DNA of 64,000 nucleotides from Portibacter lacus (GCF_021533215.1 NZ_JAJNKA010000005.1:124001-188000); one strand, 5' to 3'. Counted from the first letter of the stretch, positions 19,207 to 28,099 are shown. Numbers and translations are program-made. Notes: generated from the sequence alone by a model not told the origin.

Positions 19207-20142
19207 TTAAAAAGCCCTAATAGCTCGGACTTTACAAGTGCTGCTGCTTTTAAGTTCATTAAAAGCAAAGCCAATGTTAAAATCCAGAACTCAGGCATAA
19301 ATGTCATTGAATTCGGTAGAGTTCCAATACCACGAATTCCCCAAAATTTCACCTCCATTGGCTGTGGCAACTGGATTAATCTCACTTTTCTTCTGGAACA
19401 CTTGTTTCAATTCCTCCTTTGATGGTAAGTACCAGTCATCAAATCCTCCATAAGTTAATAGATTGCAATGCTGCGCCGCCGAGGATTTTTGTCCATCTTG
19501 TAAAATAATAGCGACTGTATTTCCTGCTCCATTTAGATTACTCTGTGCCGTAGCTCCGATCTCGACATTCGTAATATCGCTCCAAGACGTTAAGCCAATA
19601 TCATATATGCTAACCACTTTGCCATGTTCTCCATTCGGACTTACTCAGAATACTACACCACCCTGTGCGAAGTCTCCTACGGAATAAGTAGTGGCTGGTG
19701 GCGGAGGAGATGCCCCCCATGATGCCAGTCCATCGGCATCGCTTATCAGTACTTTATCAGCGCCGGGACTACCTCCCATTATTTTTATTTGTCCGTCGAC
19801 TTCCAGTTTGGCATCTGGATCGGTGACTCCTATACCGACTCTACCTAAAGAATCAATTCGCATATATTCTGTAAATATAAAATTTGCGTCGTCATAAGTT
19901 GCAAAGAGTAAACTGTGGCCAGGATTCCAGCTCATAGATGGATCAGGGTACGTCTCACTTCCACTAAAAAATCGCACATACCTAGATCTATCTTGATTGG
20001 AAATATTCAGCTGGCTTGGCTCTGAAATACTTTTCGATCGAATGTCCATTGTGGACTCAGGTATGGCAATGTTCACCCCAACATTTTGAGCTGAAAGCGA
20101 AATACAGAATAAAAGTAAAACTAAAGTATTGGTCAGTTTCAT
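19207..20142 (-). pseudogene. Fibre-like protein with DUF1566/Lcl-type C-terminal domain, broken by two in-frame TGA codons
   Basis: One frame of 312 codons runs from the ATG at 20142 to TAA at 19207-19209. The signal peptide ends ...LLFCISLSAQ. Residues about 20-130 match the N-terminus of the gene at 9252-11078. The rest is a DUF1566-like domain (VGDFAQGGVVF-x-VSPNGEHG, DDWYLPSKEEL, WYWNSTEF, KVRAIRAF). Codon 166 (19645-19647) and codon 284 (19291-19293) are TGA, at places where this family usually has Trp. No frameshift is present. TGA is a normal stop elsewhere in the window, so this is probably a recent pseudogene. An intact read-through product is possible but unsupported. Confidence 0.8.
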
Positions 20143-20457
20143 AAGCTGAAATTATATTCCAAGTTCAATAATTTTGTGCTTTAAAGCATCTATCGATTAG
20201 GCATTGGTATCTGACAATTAGGCAAAGGTGTTATAGGACAAGTTATTTGTTATCCGTTATATTGTTGTAGTAAGGCTTTTATATTCTTTTAGAATGTCAC
20301 TGGAAGGAGTTTGCAACTCCATTAGAATCTCATATTCTAGCATTAGAACTACTAAACGAAATTCGAATAGAAAAAAGATTTTCATTCAGAATTTTTTGGA
20401 GTGTTTAAAGTTCTGGATATAAAGATATTATTAAAATGGAATTACAGTTTTTACATC
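20143..20457. other. Divergent intergenic region, mostly without recognised features
   Basis: This AT-rich stretch lies between the fibre pseudogene and the 46-bp repeat. A small GGAGTT-TGC-AACTCC hairpin lies at 20306-20320. Nothing else was recognised. Confidence 0.45.
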
Positions 20458-20503
20458 AAATATCAATGAATTCATAGAGGTTTCATTTTTGTTTTATTCC
20501 GAA
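20458..20503 (+). repeat. 46-bp perfect direct repeat, copy 1, containing the ATGAATTCAT palindrome
   Basis: The 46 bases are identical to 23233-23278. The palindrome core is at 20466-20475, 60 bp before the ATG of the next gene. The part CATTTTTG within it resembles the Bacteroidota -7 box with one mismatch, so the repeat may carry the promoter. Confidence 0.9.
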
Positions 20504-20525
20504 ATTAGGGCAAAATCCAAAAAAC

Positions 20526-23234
20526 ATGAAACTAATTATCATCAGCATTATCTTACTACCTTTTATGGTGAATGGCCAAAACGTGGGAATTGGAACCAAT
20601 ACTCCTAATGCTTCTGCTAAACTTGAAGTGCAATCGACAAGTGGAGGCGTACTTATACCTCGACTAACAACTACGGAAAGAGACTTAATTCCTTCTCCCG
20701 CGAACGGATTGCTCATCTATAATTCCATTAGTAATCGATTCGAATTCTACAATGGAGCAGATTGGGGTCCAATTGCTTCAGCAACATCTGGAGGATCCTT
20801 GATTTCTGATATTGATGGTGATACGAAAGTGGATGTGGAACAAAATGTAGATGAAGATACCATCAGAATAAAGGTTGGGGGATACCCAATTGCAAAATTA
20901 GATGATCAAACTTTTCATCTTGAATCTAAGAGCCACGGAACTTTTTTAGGTCTAAATGCAGGGAAGTCAATACCAAGCTCTGAAAGTTGGAACACATTTA
21001 TAGGACACAGATCAGGTGAGCATACAAGCACTGGAATTTCGAATACCTTCACTGGAGCGTATTCAGGAAATGAGGGAAACAAAGGAAATTCGAACAGTTT
21101 TTATGGTGTGCTTAGTGGTGGAGAAAATACGGGCTCTAACAATACTTTTTTGGGCATACAAGCTGGTCAGATATCTTCATCAGCTAGTGATAATACTTAT
21201 ATTGGTGCTATAGCTGGTGGACAGAATACAGGTTCTCAGAATATTGGAATTGGATTCTTCACTGCATATCTGGGCAGTGGAAATAATAATATTGGAATTG
21301 GAAATTACAGCTTGTTTAATGTCGGAAACGGAACAAGTAATTTAGTGGCAATCGGAGATTCTTCGCTTCACAAAAGTGGTCAAAATGCAACATTTCCATT
21401 CCAAGGAATCAATAATACAGCGGTTGGATCAAAATCTTTAAAAATGAACCAAACTGGGACGAGTAATACAGCATTAGGATATCACAGTCTCGAAAGTAAC
21501 AGTAGCGGCTCAAATAACACAAGTGTGGGAAGTTCCTCATTAACAAAAAACTCAACAGGAATCTACAATACAGCTTTAGGAGCAATAAGTTTATCCAACA
21601 ATAATGGCAGCAATAACACTGCTGTTGGTTATTCAGCAGGTAGATCTAATCAAAGAGCATCTAATAATACTTTTGTAGGTTCAAAGTCTGGAGATAATAA
21701 CATTGGTAGTGGTAATACATTTATCGGCAGCGAATCTGGACTATCAAATGCTGGAGGTTCATCTAACACTTTTGTAGGGCAGCTTTCGGGTAGGGTGAAT
21801 ACTATTGGAGAACGAAACAGTGCTTTTGGTAATAGTGCTGGTGGCCAGGGAAGTTCAAATACACATATTGGCTTTGAATCAGGAAAATCTTCCACTTCCG
21901 ATCACTCAGTAGCAATCGGTGATTCAACATTGATACAAGATGCTGGTTATGGAAATGTAGCCATCGGTCCTAAGGCTGGAATAGGAAACCTTAATGGAGA
22001 GCGGAACATATATCTTGGTGACTCATCAGGTTTTAATCAAGTTAATGGCGACGAAAATATTTTTATCGGTTACAAAAGTGGTGGCTTTACAGGAGGTTCA
22101 TTTGGAGCAATCGCCATAGGTACCCGTTCAGGATTAGTCTCAGGGCATGAAAGTATTTCTATAGGTTATGAAGCAAATAGTTGGGGACCTGCTGGCAATA
22201 TTTCTATCGGGAAGAAATCAGGGTTTCAAGGAACAGGTACAAGATCTATATACTTAGGAAATTATATGGGATATGATAACTCAGAAAACGATAGGTTATT
22301 TATTGGAAATTTATCCTATGGTACATTAATCTATGGAGAAATGGAAAATAGGCTCGTTAAGATTAAAAACAATTTATATTCTGAAAGCCTTCATATCAAT
22401 GCAGATAATGAACATACACATGCAAATTTGTACATGAAAACCAGTGTTGGGAGTGAAGGTAGAGTATTAACCAGAGAGGCAGGGACGCAGGATATATATT
22501 TTGGAGATATTGATAATACAGGTGGATCAATCATTTCCCGAACCCAAAGTATCGAGAGGATGAGAATTGTAGAAACAGGAAATGTGGGGATAGGTACAGC
22601 TAATCCTGGTGACCAATTAGAAATCCATAGTTCTGAAAATGAGTCGCCTTTAAGAGTGAAAGTTGGAACCACAACACGTTTCAGAGTACACAACAATGGT
22701 GGTGTAAGTGTGGGAGCAAATCAAACTCCCCCATCAAGTGGGCTTCGTGTCTATAATTTAAACGATAATGTAGATGGAAAATTAAGGGCTGATGGAGCTG
22801 GAAATATATACAAAGATGCAGGTTCTAAATATATTTCTTTTTCACCTCGAAATTTCGATAGTAATCCTTCTGCTCCCTTAAACTTGATAACACCGCATTA
22901 TATATCTGTTTTTGGACAGTCGGTTATGTTTGCTCCCATAAATATCCCTGATGGAGCCCAAATTAAAAGCTTAAGCATATGGTGCAAAGATGGACAGTCT
23001 TTGGGTAATCTAAATTTCAATTTGATAAAAAATTCACATAATTCAACCTTGTCAAGTAATATCATAGGAACGGCTTCAAGTTCAGGTTCAGGTAATGTAC
23101 TCAAGGCTTATATGTCTAACATCTCTGAGGTCGTAGATAACTTAAATCACTCTTATTGGGTGGAAGTCTATAGTTCTTGTCCACCTACATTAAGTATAGA
23201 TTTCACAACAGTGATTGTTGAATATGTAGATTAA
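20526..23234 (+). CDS. Secreted fibre-like protein with long array of N-T-x-x-G head repeats
   Basis: The signal peptide ends ...PFMVNGQ and is followed by NVGIGTNTPNASAKLEVQS and GVLIPRLTT, the standard N-terminus of Bacteroidota tail-fibre-like proteins. Residues about 135-600 contain more than 20 repeats of NT-[FAS]-[ILV]-G-x-x-[AS]-G (for example NTFVGSKSGDNN, NTALGYHSL), the pattern of YadA-like trimeric head left-handed solenoids. A GNVGIGTANPGDQLEIHSS linker follows. The last about 120 residues form a separate beta-sandwich-like domain rather than an S74 domain. It is bracketed by two perfect 46-bp repeats and is followed in tandem by another fibre gene. Confidence 0.85.
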   Translation: MKLIIISIILLPFMVNGQNVGIGTNTPNASAKLEVQSTSGGVLIPRLTTTERDLIPSPANGLLIYNSISNRFEFYNGADWGPIASATSGGSLISDIDGDTKVDVEQNVDEDTIRIKVGGYPIAKLDDQTFHLESKSHGTFLGLNAGKSIPSSESWNTFIGHRSGEHTSTGISNTFTGAYSGNEGNKGNSNSFYGVLSGGENTGSNNTFLGIQAGQISSSASDNTYIGAIAGGQNTGSQNIGIGFFTAYLGSGNNNIGIGNYSLFNVGNGTSNLVAIGDSSLHKSGQNATFPFQGINNTAVGSKSLKMNQTGTSNTALGYHSLESNSSGSNNTSVGSSSLTKNSTGIYNTALGAISLSNNNGSNNTAVGYSAGRSNQRASNNTFVGSKSGDNNIGSGNTFIGSESGLSNAGGSSNTFVGQLSGRVNTIGERNSAFGNSAGGQGSSNTHIGFESGKSSTSDHSVAIGDSTLIQDAGYGNVAIGPKAGIGNLNGERNIYLGDSSGFNQVNGDENIFIGYKSGGFTGGSFGAIAIGTRSGLVSGHESISIGYEANSWGPAGNISIGKKSGFQGTGTRSIYLGNYMGYDNSENDRLFIGNLSYGTLIYGEMENRLVKIKNNLYSESLHINADNEHTHANLYMKTSVGSEGRVLTREAGTQDIYFGDIDNTGGSIISRTQSIERMRIVETGNVGIGTANPGDQLEIHSSENESPLRVKVGTTTRFRVHNNGGVSVGANQTPPSSGLRVYNLNDNVDGKLRADGAGNIYKDAGSKYISFSPRNFDSNPSAPLNLITPHYISVFGQSVMFAPINIPDGAQIKSLSIWCKDGQSLGNLNFNLIKNSHNSTLSSNIIGTASSSGSGNVLKAYMSNISEVVDNLNHSYWVEVYSSCPPTLSIDFTTVIVEYVD

Positions 23235-23278
23235 ATATCAATGAATTCATAGAGGTTTCATTTTTGTTTTATTCCGAA
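23233..23278 (+). repeat. 46-bp perfect direct repeat, copy 2
   Basis: Identical to 20458-20503. Its first two bases overlap the stop codon of the preceding gene. The palindrome core at 23241-23250 is 58 bp before the ATG of the next gene, almost the same spacing as copy 1. Confidence 0.9.
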
Positions 23279-23298
23279 TTTGAGGGAAAATTTAAAAG

Positions 23299-24951
23299 AT
23301 GAGATCATTTATAATTGCATTTTTATTGTTTGTTTCATTTGGACTATACAGTCAAGATGAGAAAATAAAGATTGAAATCAATTCTAAGGAAATTGTTCAT
23401 TTCTCAGAAGACAATATGCGTGTTCAAGGAAGTGCCACTTCAGGTAGCACCATATTGTCCCAAGCCGATGGAGCAGGCTCAATTGCGGTAAAAGGCGTTT
23501 CAAGTTTCAATGGATTTAATAATTCTAATTACGGAGGTCATTTCGAAGCTAAGGGTAATACAGGACGAGGAGTTTACGGACTAGGTTCTAATAGCTCTGG
23601 AGTCAACTATGGAGGTTATTTTCAAAGTTACAGCGCAAATGGCAGAGGAGTTTATGGCGTGGCAAGTGGCATAGGAAGTGTAACAAATTTTGGAGGTTAT
23701 TTTAGATCCTTTGGTGGGAATGGGTTTGGTTTATATTCATTAGCAACTTCAGGGAATGGAGTCGGCTTATATGCTGAAGGGGCATCATCCGCAGCAATTT
23801 TTAAAGGGGAAACAGAAATAAGAGCTAAGTCGAATGATGCCATTTTATCAATGAAAAGTGTGACTGATTCCGGAGTAAATGCAAGTAGGGTAATCGTTAG
23901 ACAAGATAATGGGGAAGATGTTTATTTAGGTGATGTAGATCCCAATGGTGGAGATGTTTTTATAAGAGCAGACGGAAATGATGTGATAAAACTGGATGCT
24001 ACAGGGCTAGTTGGTGTAAATACTAATTTACCCGATAAAACGCTACATATCAAAGGAGATTTAAAAATTGAATCGAACAGAACAAACCCGTCTGTCTTTG
24101 CTAAAACTAGTGACGGTACTTCGACGAGGTGGATGATGATGGACAACAATACTAAAGATATTTTATTAGGAGCTCTTGACAGCAATTCAGACGATCTAAT
24201 ACTAAAAAGTAATGGCGTCAATCGAATGTATATAAAGGACAATGGCAACATAGGCGTCGGAACTTCTTCTCCAAGTGAAAATTTTCATATCAAAGGTGAC
24301 TTCAACCTAGAATCCAATACAGTTGGTGGAGATGAATTAATGTATGTTACTTCCACAGAAGGGCTTAAATCAAATATTCTATACTACAATGAATTATTCG
24401 ATGAAATTCATCTTGGCGATATTGATCAGAATCTAGACGCCTTTATTCTTGAATCAGGTGGTTTTAATACAATCACATTAGAGAATGGGAACGTTGGCAT
24501 TAACATGTATCCTAATCATCAATTGGACTTATCCACTGGAGAAGCATACAAGCCTGGAGGTGGGTCTTGGAAAGCCCCATCTGATATGAGGTTAAAGCAA
24601 AATGTAAAACCATTTTCTGATGGTTTAGCCACCTTGCTGAAAATGAATCCTGTGAGTTATCATTATAATCAACGATCAGGCTACGACCCTTCTGTAGAAT
24701 ATATAGGTATGATTGCCCAAGATCTTCAAAGGTCTGCTCCTTATATGGTAGAAAAAGAGAAGTCTGGATTCTTAAGTATTGATCCGACAGCATTGACCTA
24801 TTTGCTGATTAATGCAATTAAAGAACAACAAAAAATTATTGCTGAACTAACACAAGAGAATAAAGAATCAGAGCAGAGGTATCAAAATTTAGATGACAAG
24901 CTAAATGAAATGACAAAAAAAGTTGAGTTATTAATTGTTAAAGAAAATTAA
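23299..24951 (+). CDS. Secreted fibre-like protein with C-terminal peptidase S74 (endosialidase-chaperone) domain
   Basis: The signal peptide ends ...SFGLYSQ. Residues about 50-180 contain YGGHFEAKGNTGRGVYGLGS-type repeats. Three repeated segments with DVYLGDVD/DILLGALD/EIHLGDID and IGVGTSSPSENFHIKGD follow. The C-terminus carries the intramolecular chaperone domain: APSDMRLKQNVKPFSDGL with the Ser-Asp...Lys pattern of S74, then EYIGMIAQDLQ, LSIDPTALTYLLINAIKEQQ and a coiled coil. In known S74 proteins this domain trimerises the fibre and then cuts itself off at the Ser. It is preceded by 46-bp repeat copy 2. It is probably a trimeric surface fibre. Confidence 0.9.
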   Translation: MRSFIIAFLLFVSFGLYSQDEKIKIEINSKEIVHFSEDNMRVQGSATSGSTILSQADGAGSIAVKGVSSFNGFNNSNYGGHFEAKGNTGRGVYGLGSNSSGVNYGGYFQSYSANGRGVYGVASGIGSVTNFGGYFRSFGGNGFGLYSLATSGNGVGLYAEGASSAAIFKGETEIRAKSNDAILSMKSVTDSGVNASRVIVRQDNGEDVYLGDVDPNGGDVFIRADGNDVIKLDATGLVGVNTNLPDKTLHIKGDLKIESNRTNPSVFAKTSDGTSTRWMMMDNNTKDILLGALDSNSDDLILKSNGVNRMYIKDNGNIGVGTSSPSENFHIKGDFNLESNTVGGDELMYVTSTEGLKSNILYYNELFDEIHLGDIDQNLDAFILESGGFNTITLENGNVGINMYPNHQLDLSTGEAYKPGGGSWKAPSDMRLKQNVKPFSDGLATLLKMNPVSYHYNQRSGYDPSVEYIGMIAQDLQRSAPYMVEKEKSGFLSIDPTALTYLLINAIKEQQKIIAELTQENKESEQRYQNLDDKLNEMTKKVELLIVKEN

Positions 24952-24953
24952 GA

Positions 24954-24972
24954 ATTAATGAATTCATATAGG
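24954..24972 (+). repeat. ATGAATTCAT palindrome element, diverged copy 4
   Basis: ATTAATGAATTCATATAGG differs at two positions from the 19-bp core of copies 1-3. The palindrome (24958-24967) is 59 bp before the TTG start of a remnant frame, the same spacing as in copies 2 and 3. Confidence 0.65.
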
Positions 24973-25016
24973 TTTATTAAAATGACACCCAATAACTTTA
25001 TAAAAGTTTCAACTGT

Positions 25017-25205
25017 TTGAAGTATCTAATCATCCGCCTACTCTTGCCTATTTTAAGTTTCTCCCAATCAGTCGGACTAAATGAAGATGGTAGAATTGCC
25101 GCACATAATGTCATTTTAGATGTGAAGTCAAGTCCAAAAGGAATTTTTGTTGAATTCCATCCGAGAAGACCTCAAAACCAATTAAAAATGATTTTACTAA
25201 TTTAG
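25017..25205 (+). pseudogene. N-terminal remnant of a fibre-like protein
   Basis: Starting at a TTG, the frame encodes a short signal-like stretch ending FSQ, then SVGLNEDGRIAAHNVILDVK and SSPKGIF. This is the standard fibre N-terminus (VGIN-DG...LDVKS-KGILIPR). It loses the pattern after KGIF and stops at 25205, so only the head of the gene remains. It sits 23 bp before the second kinase, in the place where intact fibre genes stand in front of other genes. Confidence 0.65.
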
Positions 25206-25228
25206 AGTACACCCAAACCAACGTTGTA

Positions 25229-27190
25229 ATGAAGTTTATTTACCTATTTCTGGCAAGCATTTTTATCATTTCTTTTGCTAAAGGACAAGATCAGCGTGAA
25301 ATCGATAGCCTTCGAAAGAACTTAGCAGATACTAATGTAGATTCACTAAGCCATTGTTTATTAGATATGGCGCGTGCATTCTATCATTTAGATAGAGATA
25401 GCAGCATGCACTATAATAAATTGGCCCTGGAAAATGCAACATTGATGGAAGATAAATTACATGAGGCTAGAGCAAAAATAAATATCGCTCTAATCAAAAT
25501 AGAACGGAATCAGCCAGAAGAAGCAGAAAAAATTCTTAAACAAGCTATCCCTCTTGCTGAAGAACTACAAGATGAAATTTCCTTATTAATGGGTTATTCA
25601 AATCTCGGATCATTGAAGCATTATGGTACAGACTATGAGGTAGCGGTAAACTATTATCTAAAGGCAGGTGAATATGCAAAACGATTAGGAAATCAATATG
25701 AAATCAGCAGGGTATATTACAATATCGCTGATGTGTTCAATCAGAATAAAATACAAGACAAAAGGAATCAATATTACAATCTAGCTATCAAACATAGTAA
25801 GACGTCATTTCCTATAGTATACGTAATGGCATGTATTCAAATGGCTGAGTATTATTCAGAAATTAATCAGGATAGTTCAAGTTTCTATTTAGAAAAAGCT
25901 TTTGAACTTGAAGACCAAATCAATGCTCCTCAAATATTATTGGAAATGTATTCGGGAAAAGGCGGAATCTTGGCTAAAAACAAGGAATATGAATTGGCTC
26001 ATACAGCCTATCAAAAATCATTAGAATATGCAATACAATTACAACAAGATTACTACCTCACTGCTTGCTATTGTAATCTTGGTGAAATAGAAATGTACAG
26101 AGATAATCTGGAAAAAGGATCTAATTATTTTCAATTATACCAGAAGCATCAATCGAAATCTAACAATGACTATATTGCTGAAAGGTGCTTATTCGTTTGG
26201 TCAACCCTAGAAAAGAATAAAGGTAACTACCGATTAGCTTACGAGCTCCTATATGAAAGGGCGGAAATCGTCGACTCCACCTACAGTTTAGAGAATCGAG
26301 ACTTACTTACTGATCTCGAAGTTAAATATGAAACAGCTACTAAACAAGCTGCCCTTGATCAAAAGCAAGCTGAAATCAATGCCAGGACTTACCAAAGAAA
26401 TCTCCTTTTTGGAGGATTAGGGTTATCTGTCCTTCTAGGTGGGTCCTTCATTTGGGGGCTATTTAGTAGAAGTAAGAGAGACAAGAAAATTGCACTGCAA
26501 GAACAAGATTTAAACGAACAAAAAATTCAAACATTGGAACAAGAAAAGAAACTCCTTTCTATGTCCTCTATATTGGAAGGTCAAGAAAATGAACGCATCA
26601 GAATTGCCAAAGATCTGCATGATGGATTAGGTGGATTACTGACTACTGTTAAAGCTCATTTTGGCAAAATTCAATCTGAAATTGAAAAGGTAGAAAACCT
26701 AGATATCTACAACACCGCTAACTTGATGATCGACAAGGCACATGATGAAGTTCGACGAATTTCGCATAATCTCATGCCTGCAGACCTCAGAGCTGGAGGA
26801 CTTCCAATAGCGGTAAGACAATTGGTTCATGAGTTAAGAAGCATACATGAAACCGAAACGGATTTCGAATTAGTGGGTTTTAACAACACAAGAATTAATG
26901 AAAAAATAGAACTTTCTGTCTATCGAATCACACAAGAGCTCATTAACAATTTACTTAAATATGCTGATGCCTCGAATGTATTTATCCAACTCTCGAAGTT
27001 TGACAAGGAAATACAAATCGTAGTAGAAGATGATGGAAAAGGTTTTAACTACAATGAGGCATTGGCTTCTAGTGGTTTAGGCTTAAAATCAATTCTCTCA
27101 CGTGTAGAACAATTAAATGGTCATATGGATGTAGTAACATCTTCAGGAAATGGAACTTCAGTGACCATCAACATACCATTGAGTTTATAA
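25229..27190 (+). CDS. TPR-containing sensor histidine kinase (HisKA_3/HATPase), second copy
   Basis: The signal peptide ends ...ISFAKGQ. Residues about 25-375 are TPR-like repeats clearly different from those of the first kinase. A membrane helix is at about 391-413, then a coiled coil, then HisKA_3 (RIAKDLHDGLGG, phosphoacceptor His464) and a HATPase domain (ELINNLLKYA, DDGKGFN, GLGLKS). The kinase half is about 90 percent identical in protein to the gene at 11449, with one 320-bp tract almost unchanged in DNA. It ends 9 bp from the convergent phosphoesterase gene. It is likely co-transcribed with the remnant frame upstream. No partner response regulator is adjacent. Confidence 0.9.
   Translation: MKFIYLFLASIFIISFAKGQDQREIDSLRKNLADTNVDSLSHCLLDMARAFYHLDRDSSMHYNKLALENATLMEDKLHEARAKINIALIKIERNQPEEAEKILKQAIPLAEELQDEISLLMGYSNLGSLKHYGTDYEVAVNYYLKAGEYAKRLGNQYEISRVYYNIADVFNQNKIQDKRNQYYNLAIKHSKTSFPIVYVMACIQMAEYYSEINQDSSSFYLEKAFELEDQINAPQILLEMYSGKGGILAKNKEYELAHTAYQKSLEYAIQLQQDYYLTACYCNLGEIEMYRDNLEKGSNYFQLYQKHQSKSNNDYIAERCLFVWSTLEKNKGNYRLAYELLYERAEIVDSTYSLENRDLLTDLEVKYETATKQAALDQKQAEINARTYQRNLLFGGLGLSVLLGGSFIWGLFSRSKRDKKIALQEQDLNEQKIQTLEQEKKLLSMSSILEGQENERIRIAKDLHDGLGGLLTTVKAHFGKIQSEIEKVENLDIYNTANLMIDKAHDEVRRISHNLMPADLRAGGLPIAVRQLVHELRSIHETETDFELVGFNNTRINEKIELSVYRITQELINNLLKYADASNVFIQLSKFDKEIQIVVEDDGKGFNYNEALASSGLGLKSILSRVEQLNGHMDVVTSSGNGTSVTINIPLSL
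26465..26784 (+). repeat. Near-identical kinase-core tract, copy 2 (partner 12706-13025)
   Basis: It differs from 12706-13025 at two of 320 bases. It covers the end of the membrane segment, the coiled coil and the whole HisKA_3 box up to LMPAD. Confidence 0.9.
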
Positions 27191-27199
27191 AGCTACAAG

Positions 27200-28099
27200 C
27201 TATTTTGCAATCCGATCTGGTTCTAATCCATAACCCTTGATTTCTACTCTATCTGCATAACAATCAACTGTAGCATAAGCAGTGTCCTTCTCGGTTTCTA
27301 CCATTCCTTTAAAATTGACATAATGCGTTCCATTCTGAGTGGTATAATTTCCTTTATGATTATGTCCATTCATATACAGAATAACGTTATCGTATGGGTC
27401 AATTATAGAGACCAGTTCTTTCGCATTCCATAAATTATGAACATCTCCTTCTGGTAACACCGGCCAATGATTACAAATGACAACTTTCTCATTCTTAGCT
27501 TTTGCAGACTTGAGTTCTTGCTTGAACCATTTCATTTGTGCATCACTTATTCCTCCATTCCACGCTTGCGCCTGAGGTGCTTTCTTCTCTTTTAATTCAT
27601 CTAGCTTTATCTGGGCATTTTTCTTGTTTTCACTTCCTTCAGCATATCGAAATAGACTTACTTCTGTCCCGTCTAGGTATATAAAACGCCATCCAGATTT
27701 TACTTCACTGTAATAGTTCTTAGCCATTCCTAGCTTATCCATCACCTTGTCCTTATCTTCATCTGCAACATCGAAATCGTGATTTCCAAGTACCAAATGA
27801 TGAGGCGCTTTTAGCTTTTTATAAATCGGAAGAATATCAGCAAAACTTGCAAGATTTTTATCTATTACATCTCCTAATGTTACTACAAAGTCTAAATTCT
27901 CCTTATTCAAATCATCGACTGCCATCTGTAGTTTACCCAGCGAAGCTCTATAAAATCTTGTTCCTCTTGTATCTTGATCTGCATACTGAGGATCTGCAAT
28001 TACACCATAACTAAGAATAGGTTGGTCATACGATAAGAGTATGTGCGGTCCAACAGCAACAATAGGAATAACAATCTTGATGAATTCGCGTCTATACAT
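27200..28099 (-). CDS. Calcineurin-like metallophosphoesterase, ADPRM-like (ADP-ribose/CDP-alcohol diphosphatase type)
   Basis: The dimetal motifs are in order: IADPQYAD near residue 35, LGDVID near 77, LGNHD near 107, CNHWP near 210 and MNGHNHKG near 245. The pair ADPQYAD...RGTRFYRASLGKLQ is the signature of Mn-dependent ADP-ribose/CDP-alcohol diphosphatases (ADPRM), which cut ADP-ribose or CDP-choline to phosphates. An N-terminal RREF followed by a hydrophobic stretch suggests export, possibly by Tat, or a lipid-proximal location. It is convergent with the second kinase. Substrate is inferred from the family only. Confidence 0.8.
   Translation of the reverse strand: MYRREFIKIVIPIVAVGPHILLSYDQPILSYGVIADPQYADQDTRGTRFYRASLGKLQMAVDDLNKENLDFVVTLGDVIDKNLASFADILPIYKKLKAPHHLVLGNHDFDVADEDKDKVMDKLGMAKNYYSEVKSGWRFIYLDGTEVSLFRYAEGSENKKNAQIKLDELKEKKAPQAQAWNGGISDAQMKWFKQELKSAKAKNEKVVICNHWPVLPEGDVHNLWNAKELVSIIDPYDNVILYMNGHNHKGNYTTQNGTHYVNFKGMVETEKDTAYATVDCYADRVEIKGYGLEPDRIAK

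Noticed and set aside
19207-20142. Alternative genetic code with TGA read as Trp
   Set aside because: TGA ends cysC, the winged-helix gene and ugd in normal ATGA overlaps and ends the propeller gene at 16459, so TGA is a stop here; the pseudogene reading is simpler.
20540-24950. Prophage tail-fibre cluster
   Set aside because: The proteins have Sec signal peptides and no phage structural, lysis or integration genes are nearby; they look like host surface fibres with phage-like domains.
27800-28099. Sugar-nucleotide phosphatase of the polysaccharide locus
   Set aside because: It lies 16 kb from the locus, and its ADPQYAD...RFYRASLGKLQ signature fits ADPRM-type phosphoesterases better.
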